Notes under the pieces: generated by a model
The model's database searches: none
The model's input: the letters and a program-made list of their open reading frames with translations, nothing else
Told to the model about the DNA's origin: nothing
Shown: positions 34,695 through 43,242 of the stretch, one piece after another
How positions within the stretch are numbered: the stretch's first letter is position 1
How the letters are laid out: every line of letters begins with the position of its first letter
Source of the DNA: Iamia majanohamensis
Lineage (GTDB): Bacteria; Actinomycetota; Acidimicrobiia; Acidimicrobiales; Iamiaceae
Assembly (NCBI RefSeq): GCF_028532485.1
Contig: NZ_CP116942.1
Coordinates: 1,922,001 to 1,986,000, forward strand
Direction of reading: 5' to 3'
Length of the DNA stretch: 64,000 nt
Program-made: the position numbers and the translations under genes

Positions 34695-35426
34695 GTGATC
34701 GTCTTCGTCCACGGGGTGCCCGAGACCGCCGCCACCTGGCGCAAGGTGCGCGAGGCGGTCGCCGGCGAGTCGGTGGCCCTGGCCCTGCCCGGGTTCGGCT
34801 GCCCGGTGCCCGACGGCTTCGTCCCCTCCAAGGAGGCGTACCTGCAGTGGCTCCTGGGCGAGCTCGACGCCCTCGACGGGCCCATCGACCTGGTGGGCCA
34901 CGACTGGGGTGCCGGCCTCACCTACCCGGTGGCGTCGCACCACGGCGACCGGCTGCGGTCGTGGGTGGCCGACGTGGGCAACATCGCCCACCCCGACTAC
35001 GTCTGGCACGACTTCGCCCGCCTGTGGCAGACCCCGGGCGACGGCGAGGCCTTCTTCGCGGCCCAGGAGGCCCAGTCGGTCGACGAGCGGGCGGCCGGCT
35101 ACGCCACCCTCGGCCTCGACGCCGACGACGCCCACGAGATGGCCGCCGCCGGCGACGCCACCATGGGCCGCTGCATCCTCGGCCTCTACCGCTCGGCGGT
35201 GCCCAACCCCCACGCCGACTGGGGCCCGTGGGCGCCGTCGGCTGCGCCCGGGATGGTGCTGCACCCCACCGACGACCCGTTCAGCGACGCCACCCTGGCG
35301 GCGGAGACGGCCGAGGCCCTGGGCGCCCGGTTCGCCACCCTCGACGGCGCCGGCCACTTCTGGCCCTACCAGGCGCCGGAGCAAGGGGCGGCCGCCCTCG
35401 AGGCCTTCTGGGCCTCGCTCGACTGA
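34695..35426 (+). CDS. Alpha/beta hydrolase, Asp-nucleophile type
   Basis: 243 residues from GTG 34695, fixed by the TACGGT box. The oxyanion region is FVHGVPET and the nucleophile elbow is LVGHDWGAG with Asp70. This is the elbow of haloalkane dehalogenases and epoxide hydrolases rather than the Ser of esterases. The catalytic His is in GAGHFWPYQ near the C-terminus. The protein is shorter than typical dehalogenases (~290), so the cap domain is reduced. Cytoplasmic. Substrate unknown; it starts a unit with the lipoprotein gene 6 nt downstream. Confidence 0.9.
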   Translation: MIVFVHGVPETAATWRKVREAVAGESVALALPGFGCPVPDGFVPSKEAYLQWLLGELDALDGPIDLVGHDWGAGLTYPVASHHGDRLRSWVADVGNIAHPDYVWHDFARLWQTPGDGEAFFAAQEAQSVDERAAGYATLGLDADDAHEMAAAGDATMGRCILGLYRSAVPNPHADWGPWAPSAAPGMVLHPTDDPFSDATLAAETAEALGARFATLDGAGHFWPYQAPEQGAAALEAFWASLD

Positions 35427-35432
35427 CCGCCG

Positions 35433-35834
35433 GTGGCCCCTCTGCTCCGCCTCCTCCTCGTCGCCTCCGTGTTGGCCGCCCTCCTGGCGGCCTGCGGCGA
35501 CGACCCCGTGGCCGACGAGCCCGAGCTCGAGGGCGTGGCCACGGTGCGGGTCCTCGCCGAGGCGCCCGCAGCGTCGACCGAGGACCCGGAGGTCTCGGGC
35601 GAGCGCACCGTGCGCTTCCGGTACTCCTCCCAGCGCTGCGGCGTGCGCGACGTCGAGGCCCGCCCGCAGTCGGTGGCCGCGACCTACACCGTCGACACCG
35701 TCGCCCTCATCGTCGTGCCCAGCCCGGCCGACTGCCCGGCCGAGGACCAGGAGATGGTCACCCGCGGCCTGGAGGTCTTCCTCGACGAGCCCGTCGACGA
35801 CCGCACGGTGAGCGTCAGCGTCGACGCCCCCTGA
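35433..35834 (+). CDS. Small putative lipoprotein
   Basis: 133 residues from GTG 35433. A short signal peptide (one Arg, Leu-rich) ends in the lipobox LLAAC with Cys21 as the lipidation site. The mature part is acidic and beta-rich with two further Cys residues. I do not recognise the family. It begins 6 nt after the hydrolase stop, so it is co-transcribed. Confidence 0.8.
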   Translation: MAPLLRLLLVASVLAALLAACGDDPVADEPELEGVATVRVLAEAPAASTEDPEVSGERTVRFRYSSQRCGVRDVEARPQSVAATYTVDTVALIVVPSPADCPAEDQEMVTRGLEVFLDEPVDDRTVSVSVDAP

Positions 35835-35848
35835 CGCCGCCGGGGGCG
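35825..35848. terminator. Hairpin across the junction of convergent genes
   Basis: CGCCCCC (35825-35831) pairs with GGGGGCG (35842-35848). The stem begins in the last codons of the lipoprotein gene and ends just before the opposing LLM gene, so it can stop transcription from both sides. Confidence 0.5.
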
Positions 35849-35849
35849 C

Positions 35850-36860
35850 TCAGGCGTCGCGGAGCTCGGCCGCGACCTGGCCCCAGAGGCCGTCGGGGAC
35901 CTTGTAGGGGGCGTAGAAGCTGAGGCGGTCGACGGTGCCGCCGAAGCGGTCGCGCAGGCCGGCGGCCACGGCGTCGGGGGCGGCGACCACGGCGAAGGCC
36001 TCGAGCACGTCGTCGTCGACGAGCTCGCCCATGGCCTTCCACTCCTTCTTCTTGGAGAGGGTGTTGAGCTCGTCGTGGAGGTCGCCCCAGCCGTGGTGCT
36101 CGAGGACGCCCTTGTAGGCCGGGGTCGAGCCGTAGAAGGCGATCTGGCCCTTCACCGCGGTGGCGGCCTTGGCCGTGTCCTCGTCGGTCTCGCCGGTGAC
36201 GACGAAGGCGGGCAGCGAGATGCTGACGTCGGAGCGGCTGCGGCCCCCGGCGGTGGCCCCCATGTCGAGGGCGGGCAGGGTGACGTCGCGGAGGTACTCG
36301 GGGGTGGTGAAGCCGTGGGCGAGCAGGCCGTCGGCCACCTCGCCGGCGACGGCGGTCATCTTGGGGCCCACCGCGGCCAGGTAGACGAGCGGCGGTCCCT
36401 GCTCCGAGGGCGGCGGGGTGAAGAACGGCGTCATCAGGGTGTGGGTGTAGAACTCGCCCTTGAAGGCCAGCTCGGCGCCGTCGTTCCAGGTGGCCCAGAT
36501 GGCCCGGAGGGCGAGGATCATCTCCCGCATGCGGGCCGCGGGCCGGCTCCACTCCATGGAGAAGCGGCGGGTGATGTGGGGCCGGATCTGGCTGCCGAGG
36601 CCGAGGAGCAGGCGGCCCCCGGAGTAGCGCTGGAGGTCGTGGGCGCTCTGGGCCAGGGTCATGGGGTTCCGGGCGAAGGCCACGGCGATGCCGGTGCCGA
36701 TCTCGATGCGCTCGGTGTGCTCGGCGGTGAGCAGCAGGGTGAGGAACGGGTCTTGGTTGGTCTCCGCGCACCAGACGCCGTCGTAGCCGTCGGCCTCGGC
36801 CTGGCGGGCCACGTCGGGCACGAGGGACAGGTCGCCGCCCACACCTCCGTCGACCTTCAT
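35850..36860 (-). CDS. LLM-class F420-dependent oxidoreductase (second copy)
   Basis: 336 residues from ATG 36860, which overlaps the TGA of the upstream glycosyltransferase as ATGA. Features are ARQAEADGYDGVWCAETNQDPFLTLLLTAEHT, IEIGTGIAVAFARNPMTLAQSAHDLQ, GGRLLLGLGSQIRPHITRRFSM, and LAAVGPKMTAVAGEVADGLLAHGFTTP. This matches the longer F420-dependent group often named TIGR03617. It is only distantly similar to the enzyme at 22418. Substrate unknown; the overlap implies translation coupled to the glycosyltransferase. Confidence 0.92.
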   Translation of the reverse strand: MKVDGGVGGDLSLVPDVARQAEADGYDGVWCAETNQDPFLTLLLTAEHTERIEIGTGIAVAFARNPMTLAQSAHDLQRYSGGRLLLGLGSQIRPHITRRFSMEWSRPAARMREMILALRAIWATWNDGAELAFKGEFYTHTLMTPFFTPPPSEQGPPLVYLAAVGPKMTAVAGEVADGLLAHGFTTPEYLRDVTLPALDMGATAGGRSRSDVSISLPAFVVTGETDEDTAKAATAVKGQIAFYGSTPAYKGVLEHHGWGDLHDELNTLSKKKEWKAMGELVDDDVLEAFAVVAAPDAVAAGLRDRFGGTVDRLSFYAPYKVPDGLWGQVAAELRDA

Positions 36861-38728
36861 CGGGCGTCGTCCTCGGTGCTGGTCACGGTGGTGTCCTCGT
36901 GGGGGTGGGGGGTGGTGTCGGGGGACGGGGCGGTGGCGCCGGGGTCGTCGTCGGCCAGCTCGACGGCGAGCTTGGCCACCCGCAGGCGGAGGTCGTCGAG
37001 GTCGTCGGCCAGGCGGGACTCGGCGTCGGCCACGATGCCGGCGGTGATGCGGTCCTGGTCGAGGGCGCCGTCGAGGTCGGCCCGGGCCTTGGTCAGGCTG
37101 CCCTCGACGTCGACCAGGCGCTGGCCCAGGTCGGCGTCGACGGCTTCGGCGGTGGTCCGGGCGGCGGCGACGGCCTCGGCCAGGTCGTCGGTGCGGCGGG
37201 ACTCGGTGAAGGCCTCGTCGTTGGTGCGGTCGACGCGGGCCGAGAGGTCGGCCACCCGGCGGGCCAGCTCCTCGACGGCCTCGGCCAGGGCGGTGGCGGT
37301 CTCCTCGGTGCGTCGGTCGCGCCCGGCGAGGAGGCGGCCGACCACCTTGCCGGCGGCGCCGGGCGGGCCCTGGGGGCCGCCCTCGAGGGCGGCCCGGGCG
37401 GCGGCCAGGGCCTCGACCGGCTGCTGGGCGGCGGCGTCGGGCCGGGGCGGGCGGCGCAGGGGCCGGGCGGGCTCGGTGGGGGGCACGTCGGCCTCCTCGG
37501 GCTGGGGGCGGAAGGCGTCGGGGATGGCGGCGTCGTCGGCGTCGGGGCTGGCGGCCCAGGCCAGGAAGGCGGCCCGGTCTCGGCCGTGGACCTGGGGGAA
37601 GGCACCGGCCCGCTGCGGGTCCTCGCCCCAGACGCGGAGCAGGTAGCGGCTCACGGTGCCCTCCGGCGGGGGCGAGGCCAGCCACCGGCGCCAGGCCGCG
37701 CCGTGGTCGTCGGCGAAGGGGGAGGGGGGGAGCGGGGTGCGCCCGGAGGGGTCGCGCTCGGCCTCCAGCAGGGCGTCGCGGAACGCCATGCGGGAGCGGG
37801 GGTCGAGGGGGGTGCCCTCGGCGGTGACGCCCCAGTGGTAGCCGAGGGCCCGGTCGGCCTGGGCGTCGACGGCCCGGCGGCGGTCGAGCCAGCCCCGGCA
37901 CAGGCGGGCGACGGCGGGCATGTCGGTGAGGCGGACCCGGGGGTTGCCGGCCGCGAAGGTGCTGAGGACCCAGGGGGTGTCGTCGCTGAGCCCGGAGTAG
38001 TGGAAGCAGCGGACGGGCCGGTCGAAGACCTGGAGGTGCCCGTCGGCCCACGACGTGGGTCGCTCGTGGAGGTTCCAGTAGGCGACGTCGTAGGTGGGGT
38101 CGCGCAGCACGTGGTGGTCGAACAGCGAGGGCACCACGTCGAGCCAGCGCTGGTCGGCCAGCATCATCCGCCACGGCTGGGCCAGGCAGTCGCGCCGCAG
38201 GCGCTCCTCCCACCAGTCGAGGAAGTCGCCGCTGCTGGTGCGCACCGCGAGCAGGCCGCCGTTGAAGGTGCCGGCGGCGAGGATGCCCTCCTCGTCGGGC
38301 AGGCGGCCGTCGCGGGGCATGGGGGCGAGCAGGTGGGGGACGAGCACGACGTCGTGGTCGGCAGCCGCGTCGACCAGCTCGGTCATGGGGTGGAGGACCT
38401 CGACGTCGCCGTCGACGTAGACGGCCACGTCGGCCCAGTCGAGCACCCGGCGCAGGGCGAGGGGCTTGAGGGCGCAGGCGATCTCGAAGGGGCTGTAGAT
38501 GGCCGCCATGGCCAGCAGGTCGGCCTCGGGGAGGCCCAGCTGGCCCGGGGTGACGAGCTCGACGTCGCGGTGGGTCCAGGTCGCGGGCGGGGTGTGGTCG
38601 CCGTCGACGACGAGGATGGTGAAGCGGGTGCCGGGGTGGGCCTCGACGAAGGAGCGGGCGGCCAGGCGGGCGTCGGCCAGGTAGTTGCGGGTGGCGACGG
38701 TGCAGCCCCCGACGACGGGCTCGGTCAC
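36857..38728 (-). CDS. Glycosyltransferase-like protein with coiled-coil C-terminus
   Basis: 623 residues from GTG 38728. The first ~250 residues have a GT-A-like nucleotide-sugar fold: GGCTVATRNYLADARLAARSF, FTILVVDGDH, a DxD motif in VAVYVDGDVEV, and DQRWLDVVPSLFD followed by NVAYWNLH-like VAYWNLHER. The pattern resembles GT8-type enzymes. After a Pro-rich linker, residues ~450-600 are Ala/Glu/Asp/Arg-rich and predicted coiled coil, ending in an acidic tail. Such a tail suggests an oligomer or scaffold. It begins 35 nt after the PAC2 gene. Confidence 0.83.
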   Translation of the reverse strand: MTEPVVGGCTVATRNYLADARLAARSFVEAHPGTRFTILVVDGDHTPPATWTHRDVELVTPGQLGLPEADLLAMAAIYSPFEIACALKPLALRRVLDWADVAVYVDGDVEVLHPMTELVDAAADHDVVLVPHLLAPMPRDGRLPDEEGILAAGTFNGGLLAVRTSSGDFLDWWEERLRRDCLAQPWRMMLADQRWLDVVPSLFDHHVLRDPTYDVAYWNLHERPTSWADGHLQVFDRPVRCFHYSGLSDDTPWVLSTFAAGNPRVRLTDMPAVARLCRGWLDRRRAVDAQADRALGYHWGVTAEGTPLDPRSRMAFRDALLEAERDPSGRTPLPPSPFADDHGAAWRRWLASPPPEGTVSRYLLRVWGEDPQRAGAFPQVHGRDRAAFLAWAASPDADDAAIPDAFRPQPEEADVPPTEPARPLRRPPRPDAAAQQPVEALAAARAALEGGPQGPPGAAGKVVGRLLAGRDRRTEETATALAEAVEELARRVADLSARVDRTNDEAFTESRRTDDLAEAVAAARTTAEAVDADLGQRLVDVEGSLTKARADLDGALDQDRITAGIVADAESRLADDLDDLRLRVAKLAVELADDDPGATAPSPDTTPHPHEDTTVTSTEDDAR

Positions 38729-38763
38729 CGGGCGCGGCTCCTCGGGGGGCGGGCGGCCACCGG

Positions 38764-39621
38764 TCAGGTCCCGCCCTGGTCGCGGAGGAAGCGCTCCAGC
38801 TCGGCGGCCAGCTCGTCGCCGGAGGGGATCTCGCCCTCGCTCGGGGCCTCGTCGGCGTCGGCCTCGAGGGCGTGGAGCATGGCTGTGTGCTCGTCGTTGC
38901 GGGCGATGGTGGAGTCGAGGCGCTCGCCGGTCTCGATGGCGTCCTGCTCCAGGTCGCCCCGGGGGAGGCGCAGGCCGGTGACGGCCTCGATGTTGTCGAG
39001 CAGGGCGGTGCTGCCCGCCGGGTAGGGCCAGGCCGAGGCGTAGTGGGGGATCTGGGCCCAGAGGGTGAGGGCCTCGAGGCCGGCGTCGGTGGCGAAGCGC
39101 TCGACCACGGCCTGGGCCCCGGCGGGCACGTCGAGGGTGCCGCGGAGGTAGGGCCAGCGGGCGGCCAGCTCCTCGGTGCCGGCGGTGATGGACAGCTTCA
39201 CCGGCCGGGTGTGGGGCACGGTGGCCGGGTAGGCGCCGAGGCCGACGACCTGGGTGACGCCCAGCTCGGTGGCCAGCTCGACCACGGCCCGCCCGAAGGC
39301 CCGCCACGAGTGGTCGGGCTCGGGGCCGGCCAGGATCAGCACGTCGCGCCCGGCCAGGTCCTGGGCCGCGAGCAGCTCGATGGAGGGCCAGCTCAGGCTC
39401 TCGGCCACGCCGGCGACGAGGTGGAGCACCGGGCGGCGGGCCCGGTGGTCGAGCAGCTCGTCGGCGTCGAAGGTGGCCACCCCCTCGGTGTCGAGGTCGG
39501 CGAGGAGGGTGGCGATCGACGTGCTGGCGGCCATGCCCGCGTCGATCCAGCCCTCCAGGGCCATGAGCAGCACGGGGTCCCGGAGGGGCCGGTGCTCGGC
39601 GCGCTCGTACGGTGCGCTCAC
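38764..39621 (-). CDS. PAC2 family protein
   Basis: 285 residues from GTG 39621. The N-terminal VLLMALEGWIDAGMAASTSIATLLADL, the central RDVLILAGPEPDHSWRAF and GAYPATVPHTRPVKLS, and PHYASAWPYPAGSTALLDNIEAVTG match actinobacterial PAC2-family (proteasome assembly chaperone 2-like) proteins. Their bacterial role is not established; a phosphorylase-like alpha/beta fold is known. Acidic C-terminal tail. It is 22 nt downstream of the kinase-like gene in the same minus-strand run. Confidence 0.9.
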   Translation of the reverse strand: MSAPYERAEHRPLRDPVLLMALEGWIDAGMAASTSIATLLADLDTEGVATFDADELLDHRARRPVLHLVAGVAESLSWPSIELLAAQDLAGRDVLILAGPEPDHSWRAFGRAVVELATELGVTQVVGLGAYPATVPHTRPVKLSITAGTEELAARWPYLRGTLDVPAGAQAVVERFATDAGLEALTLWAQIPHYASAWPYPAGSTALLDNIEAVTGLRLPRGDLEQDAIETGERLDSTIARNDEHTAMLHALEADADEAPSEGEIPSGDELAAELERFLRDQGGT

Positions 39622-39643
39622 GAGGTGGGGGTCCGGGCGGCCG

Positions 39644-40678
39644 TCACGAGCCGCTCCCCTCGAGGGTGTCCTGGGCGGCGTGGGCCAGCATCTCGACCTG
39701 CTTGGCGAAGGGCTCCCAGCCCTCGCGGGCGTCGCCCATGGCGCCACCCATGTAGCGGGAGAGCACGCCCTCGAGGATGCAGGCCAGCTTCCAGTACCCG
39801 AAGGCGATGTAGAAGTCGATCTCGCCCACGTCGCGCCCGGAGACCTCGGCGTAGCGCTGGAGCAGGGCGGAGGACGGGGCGAAGCCCTCGACCGCGGTCG
39901 CGGAGTCGGGCAGGGCCTGGAGGTCGCGGCCGTCCTGGCCCCAGTAGACGACGAGCAGGCCGACATCGGCGAGGGGGTCGCCGAGGGTGCAGATCTCCCA
40001 GTCGAGCACGGCCTCGACCGAGCCGTCGTCGGCCAGCAGGCAGTTGTCGAGGCGGTAGTCGCCGTGGACGATGGCGGCCGGGCCCTGCTCGGGCACCTGC
40101 GCAGCCAAGGCGTCGTGGACGGCGTCGACCACGGGAAGGTCGCGGGTCTTGGACTTCTCCCACTGGCCGTACCAGCGCTTGAGCTGGCGGGGGATGTAGC
40201 CCTCCTTGCGGCCCAGGTCGCCGAGTCCGACCTCGTCGGGGTCGACGGCGTGGATGCGGGCCAGGACGTCGACGAGGTCGTGGCCGGCGTGGTCGCGGGC
40301 CTCCTTCGTGAGGGCCTGGGCCGAGGCTGCGTTGCGGAGGATGTGGCCCTCCACGAAGTCCATGACGTAGAAGGGCGCGCCGTTGACCGAGTCGTCGGGG
40401 CTGAGGCCCACGACCGGGGGGACGGGCACGTCGGTGGGGGCGAGGGCGGAGATGATCCGGTGCTCGCGGCCCATGTCGTGGGCGGTGGCGAGGACCTGCT
40501 TGAGCGGCGGTCGGCGCAGCACCCACTCGCCGCCGGCGGTGTCGGTGACCTTGAAGGTCAGGTTCGAGTGGCCGCCGGTGATGAGGGAGAACGACAGGGG
40601 AGGGGACAGGTCGACCCGCTCGGCCATCCAGGCCGTGACGGCCTCGGCGTCGATCCCCGGGACGGTGTCCTCGCTCAT
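39644..40678 (-). CDS. APH-like phosphotransferase family protein
   Basis: 344 residues from ATG 40678, supported by TACCTT 8 nt upstream. It has a kinase-like fold: ITGGHSNLTFKV, WVLRRPP with the ATP-binding lysine position replaced by Arg-rich sequence, the catalytic loop IVHGDYRLDNCLL, and the metal-binding LDWEICTLGDPLADVG. The closest known architecture is the ACAD10/11-type or actinobacterial 'phosphotransferase family' enzyme associated with acyl-CoA metabolism, not antibiotic resistance. The substrate is unknown. It heads the minus-strand run towards the LLM enzyme. Confidence 0.9.
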   Translation of the reverse strand: MSEDTVPGIDAEAVTAWMAERVDLSPPLSFSLITGGHSNLTFKVTDTAGGEWVLRRPPLKQVLATAHDMGREHRIISALAPTDVPVPPVVGLSPDDSVNGAPFYVMDFVEGHILRNAASAQALTKEARDHAGHDLVDVLARIHAVDPDEVGLGDLGRKEGYIPRQLKRWYGQWEKSKTRDLPVVDAVHDALAAQVPEQGPAAIVHGDYRLDNCLLADDGSVEAVLDWEICTLGDPLADVGLLVVYWGQDGRDLQALPDSATAVEGFAPSSALLQRYAEVSGRDVGEIDFYIAFGYWKLACILEGVLSRYMGGAMGDAREGWEPFAKQVEMLAHAAQDTLEGSGS

Positions 40679-40686
40679 CCCCAGGA

Positions 40687-40692
40687 AAGGTA
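40687..40692 (-). promoter_or_regulatory. -10 box of the phosphotransferase gene
   Basis: On the minus strand TACCTT stands 8 nt before ATG 40678; there is no ribosome binding site. Confidence 0.4.
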
Positions 40693-40775
40693 CCGGCTCA
40701 TCCGCCCGCCCCGCGACCCGCCCGTCACCCACTCGTCGTCCGCCGGCCACCGGGCCGTGCCGTGGCCGTCCGGCG

Positions 40776-40789
40776 CACGGCGCGCCGTG
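40776..40789. promoter_or_regulatory. Palindrome in a divergent promoter region
   Basis: CACGGCGCGCCGTG is a perfect 14-bp dyad between the divergent phosphotransferase and Pro-rich membrane protein genes. It may be an operator. Confidence 0.35.
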
Positions 40790-40858
40790 TGCGAGCGTCG
40801 CGGAGCGAAGGGGCCGGGTCCCCCGCCCCGTTCGTCACTGCGTGCCGGACCGCCTGGG

Positions 40859-40864
40859 TAGCCT
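40859..40864 (+). promoter_or_regulatory. -10 box of the Pro-rich membrane protein gene
   Basis: TAGCCT is 8 nt before ATG 40873, with no ribosome binding site. Confidence 0.4.
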
Positions 40865-40872
40865 CGCCCCCG

Positions 40873-41772
40873 ATGTCGTCGGTGCCCCCGCCCCCACCCG
40901 GAGCGCCCGGTCAGTACCCGGGCTCCTACCCTCCCGGTCCGCCGGGGGCCCCCGGGGCCTACCCGCCGGGCGCCTACCCCCCCGGCTCGCCCGGCGGCTA
41001 CCCGCCCGGCGGCGGCTACCAGCCGCCCGGCGCGCCGCCGCCCCCCGGGGCCCCGCCGCCAGGTGGCGGCTACCCCACCGGGGGGTACCCGCCCCAGGGC
41101 GGGGGCGGCTCCCGCACCGGCCTCGTCGTGGGCCTGGTCGTCGGCGGGCTGGTGCTGATCATCGTCGTGCTCGGCGGGGTGCTGCTGCTCACCGGCGGGT
41201 CGTCGTCGATCGACGAGGAGGAGGCGGCCACCTCCCTCGACGACATCCTCGACGAGGCCGACTTCGACACCGACGCCATGCTGCGGGACTGCCCGCTCGG
41301 CGACCCCGACGAGATCATCGCCGGCGTGGGCGAGGCCCTCGACATGGAGGACCTCGACCTGTCCGACGACACGGCCGCCGCCTTCGACGAGTTCGACGGG
41401 GCCGAGGCCGGGGTCGTGTGCACCCTGGTCGACGACGAGGACGACCCGGGCGAGGGCATCTTCGCCTTCTCCACGCCTCGACCCTCCGGCGACTACCCCG
41501 ATGCGGTCGAGGACCTGTTCCCCGACGACGACGTCACCGTCGAGGAGCCCGACGGCTTCCGGGGCGGCGAGGTCTACGCCTACTGCGTGGAGCCCGGCGA
41601 GGACTCCGACAACGAGGGCTGCGGGGCCGACTGGGTCGGCGAGGACATCGTCATCGGCCTCTTCCTCCAGGAGCTCGACGCCGACGTCGAGATGGCCGAC
41701 GACGCCCTCCGGGACCAGGTGGGCGACATGGTCGACGCCCTCGCCGAGGCCGAGCCCGACTTCGAGGAGTAG
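40873..41772 (+). CDS. Pro/Gly-rich single-pass membrane protein
   Basis: 299 residues from ATG 40873. Residues 1-80 are a Pro-Gly-Tyr repeat region (YPPGxPGAYPPGAY type). One membrane helix follows (GLVVGLVVGGLVLIIVVLGGVLLL), then an acidic extracellular domain of ~170 residues with five Cys that could form disulfides. This layout is common among uncharacterised actinobacterial membrane proteins. Function unknown. Composition is strongly acidic after the helix (many Asp/Glu). Confidence 0.83.
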   Translation: MSSVPPPPPGAPGQYPGSYPPGPPGAPGAYPPGAYPPGSPGGYPPGGGYQPPGAPPPPGAPPPGGGYPTGGYPPQGGGGSRTGLVVGLVVGGLVLIIVVLGGVLLLTGGSSSIDEEEAATSLDDILDEADFDTDAMLRDCPLGDPDEIIAGVGEALDMEDLDLSDDTAAAFDEFDGAEAGVVCTLVDDEDDPGEGIFAFSTPRPSGDYPDAVEDLFPDDDVTVEEPDGFRGGEVYAYCVEPGEDSDNEGCGADWVGEDIVIGLFLQELDADVEMADDALRDQVGDMVDALAEAEPDFEE

Positions 41773-41792
41773 CCGCCGCTCTGGTCGGGCCG

Positions 41793-41838
41793 TTCTGATC
41801 GCTGCACGCGCCCTCCGGGGCGCCCTGAGCGATCAGAA
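41793..41838. repeat. Palindromic repeat family C, copy 1
   Basis: 46 nt with perfect 11-bp ends TTCTGATCGCT/AGCGATCAGAA and an inner CCCTCCGGGGCGC. Confidence 0.9.
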
Positions 41839-41862
41839 GCCAAGCGTGGCGACGTTGGGTGG

Positions 41863-41908
41863 TTCTGAGTGCTGAGCAGGCCCTTCGGGGCGCGGTGGGC
41901 GTTCAGAA
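41863..41908. repeat. Palindromic repeat family C, copy 2
   Basis: 46 nt, starting 70 nt after copy 1, ends TTCTGA/TCAGAA and inner CCCTTCGGGGCGC. Downstream bases (AAGCC, GCGT, GACG) are also shared, so the duplicated unit is about 70 bp. Confidence 0.85.
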
Positions 41909-42113
41909 GCCGGGCGTCGGGACGCACCGACGGGCCTGGTCGCGATGCGTGCCGTCGAGGGCATCGTGGGCGCGAAGGGCCTGCCGGCGTGACCCTCGTC
42001 GATCGCGGAGCGCGCCCCTGGAGGCGTGGGGGGCGATCGGTCCGGCATCGCGGGCGTCGACGCCTGAGGTGGCGCCGTGATGCTGAGAGCTCGGTCGGCG
42101 CCGGGCCGATCGG

Positions 42114-42926
42114 TCAGGCGCGGGAGCGGCGGCGGGCGGTGGTGCGGCCGTCGGTGCGGGTGACCTCGAGGTCGAGGCCGAAGGCGGCCGACATGGGCCC
42201 GTCGGCCAGGACCTCGTCGGCGGGGCCGGCGGCCACGACCCGCCCCTCCCGGAGCAGCAGGGCGTGGGTGATGCCCGGGGGGATCTCCTCGGCGTGGTGG
42301 GTCACCAGCACCATCGGTGCGGTGGTCGGGTCGCCGGCGAGGGCGCCGAGGCGGTCGACCAGATCCTCGCGGGCGCCGAGGTCGAGGCCGGCCGCGGGCT
42401 CGTCGAGCAGCAGCAGGACGGGGTCGCCGGCCAGGGCCCGGGCGAGCAGGACCCGCTGGCGCTCGCCGCTGGAGAGGGTGCCGAAGTGGCGGCCGGCCAG
42501 GTGCTCGGCCCCGACCCGGGCCATCTCGGCCCGGGCCGCGTCGCGGTCCGCGTCGGTCCAGCGGTGCCACCAGGCCTCCAGGGCGGCGCGGCGACCGGTC
42601 ATGACCACGTCGAGGGCGTCGACGTCGGATCGCAGCGAGTCGGCCAGGGCCGAGCTGGTCAGCCCGATCCGGCCCCGCAGGGTGCGGATGTCGGTGCGGC
42701 CCGACACCTCGCCGGCCACGGCCACGGACCCGGTCGTCGGCCGCAGCCACAGCCCCGCGACCCGCACCAGGGTCGTCTTCCCGCTGCCGTTGGGGCCGAG
42801 GAGCACCCAGCGCTCGCCGGACCCGACGGTCCAGTCGACATCGGCCAGCAGCCCCTTGCCGGAGCGGGTGACCCCGACCCCGCGCAGCGCCAGCGCCGGG
42901 GCGGGGTCGTCGGCGGCAGGCGGCAC
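42114..42926 (-). CDS. ABC transporter-type ATP-binding protein
   Basis: 270 residues from GTG 42926 (CAGGAT 6 nt upstream); GTG 42956 would add ten residues. Walker A is LLGPNGSGKTTL, the signature is LSSGERQRVLLARAL, Walker B is VLLLLDEPAAGLD, and the H-loop is LVTHHAEEIPPG. The closest layout is the ModF/YlmA-like stand-alone ATPase, with no permease gene nearby. An Arg-rich C-terminus ends the protein. It may work with a distant permease or act in another ABC-ATPase role. Confidence 0.88.
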   Translation of the reverse strand: MPPAADDPAPALALRGVGVTRSGKGLLADVDWTVGSGERWVLLGPNGSGKTTLVRVAGLWLRPTTGSVAVAGEVSGRTDIRTLRGRIGLTSSALADSLRSDVDALDVVMTGRRAALEAWWHRWTDADRDAARAEMARVGAEHLAGRHFGTLSSGERQRVLLARALAGDPVLLLLDEPAAGLDLGAREDLVDRLGALAGDPTTAPMVLVTHHAEEIPPGITHALLLREGRVVAAGPADEVLADGPMSAAFGLDLEVTRTDGRTTARRRSRA

Positions 42927-42932
42927 CGACGC

Positions 42933-42938
42933 ATCCTG
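42933..42938 (-). promoter_or_regulatory. -10-like box of the ABC ATPase gene
   Basis: On the minus strand CAGGAT is 6 nt before GTG 42926, similar to other leaderless starts in the window. Confidence 0.3.
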
Positions 42939-42956
42939 TCCTCCGCCCCAGGTCAC

Positions 42957-43242
42957 GACCAACGCCACCCGCCTCGGAGCCCTGTGACGGTCGCCCGGTC
43001 CCCACCCAGAGGCTGGCCAGTCCTGCGATGGTCCTTCGGTGCCGGGCTCATCGCGACCCTGCCCGCCCGGTCGAGCACGGCCGAGGACGGTCGGGATGTG
43101 CCTGGCTCCGGGTGACTCCACGTCGTCCGCCCGCCGACGCATCGGTGGCGCCCACAGGTGAGGGACACGCCCCCAGGTGGGGGCGCGCCGTCGCCGGAGC
43201 CAGGGGGCGCCCCTACGCTGCGAGCGACCGAGGAGGCCCGGC
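42957..43242. other. Divergent intergenic region with hairpin and promoter
   Basis: It contains a perfect hairpin CGCCCCC-AGGT-GGGGGCG (43168-43185), then TACGCT (43214-43219) and the ribosome binding site GAGGAGG (43230-43236) 6 nt before GTG 43243. No longer coding frame is supported. Confidence 0.55.

Larger units (their letters stand above)
41773..42113. other. 341-nt gap between convergent genes
   Basis: The first ~140 nt hold two family C palindromes 70 nt apart. The remaining ~200 nt (41910-42113) have no supported open frame, no strong hairpin and no recognisable RNA. Confidence 0.6.

Noticed and set aside
39644-40678. Aminoglycoside resistance kinase
   Set aside because: The HGDYRLDN and DWE motifs are shared by the whole APH-like superfamily; length and flanking motifs fit the acyl-CoA-associated phosphotransferase group, so resistance is not supported.
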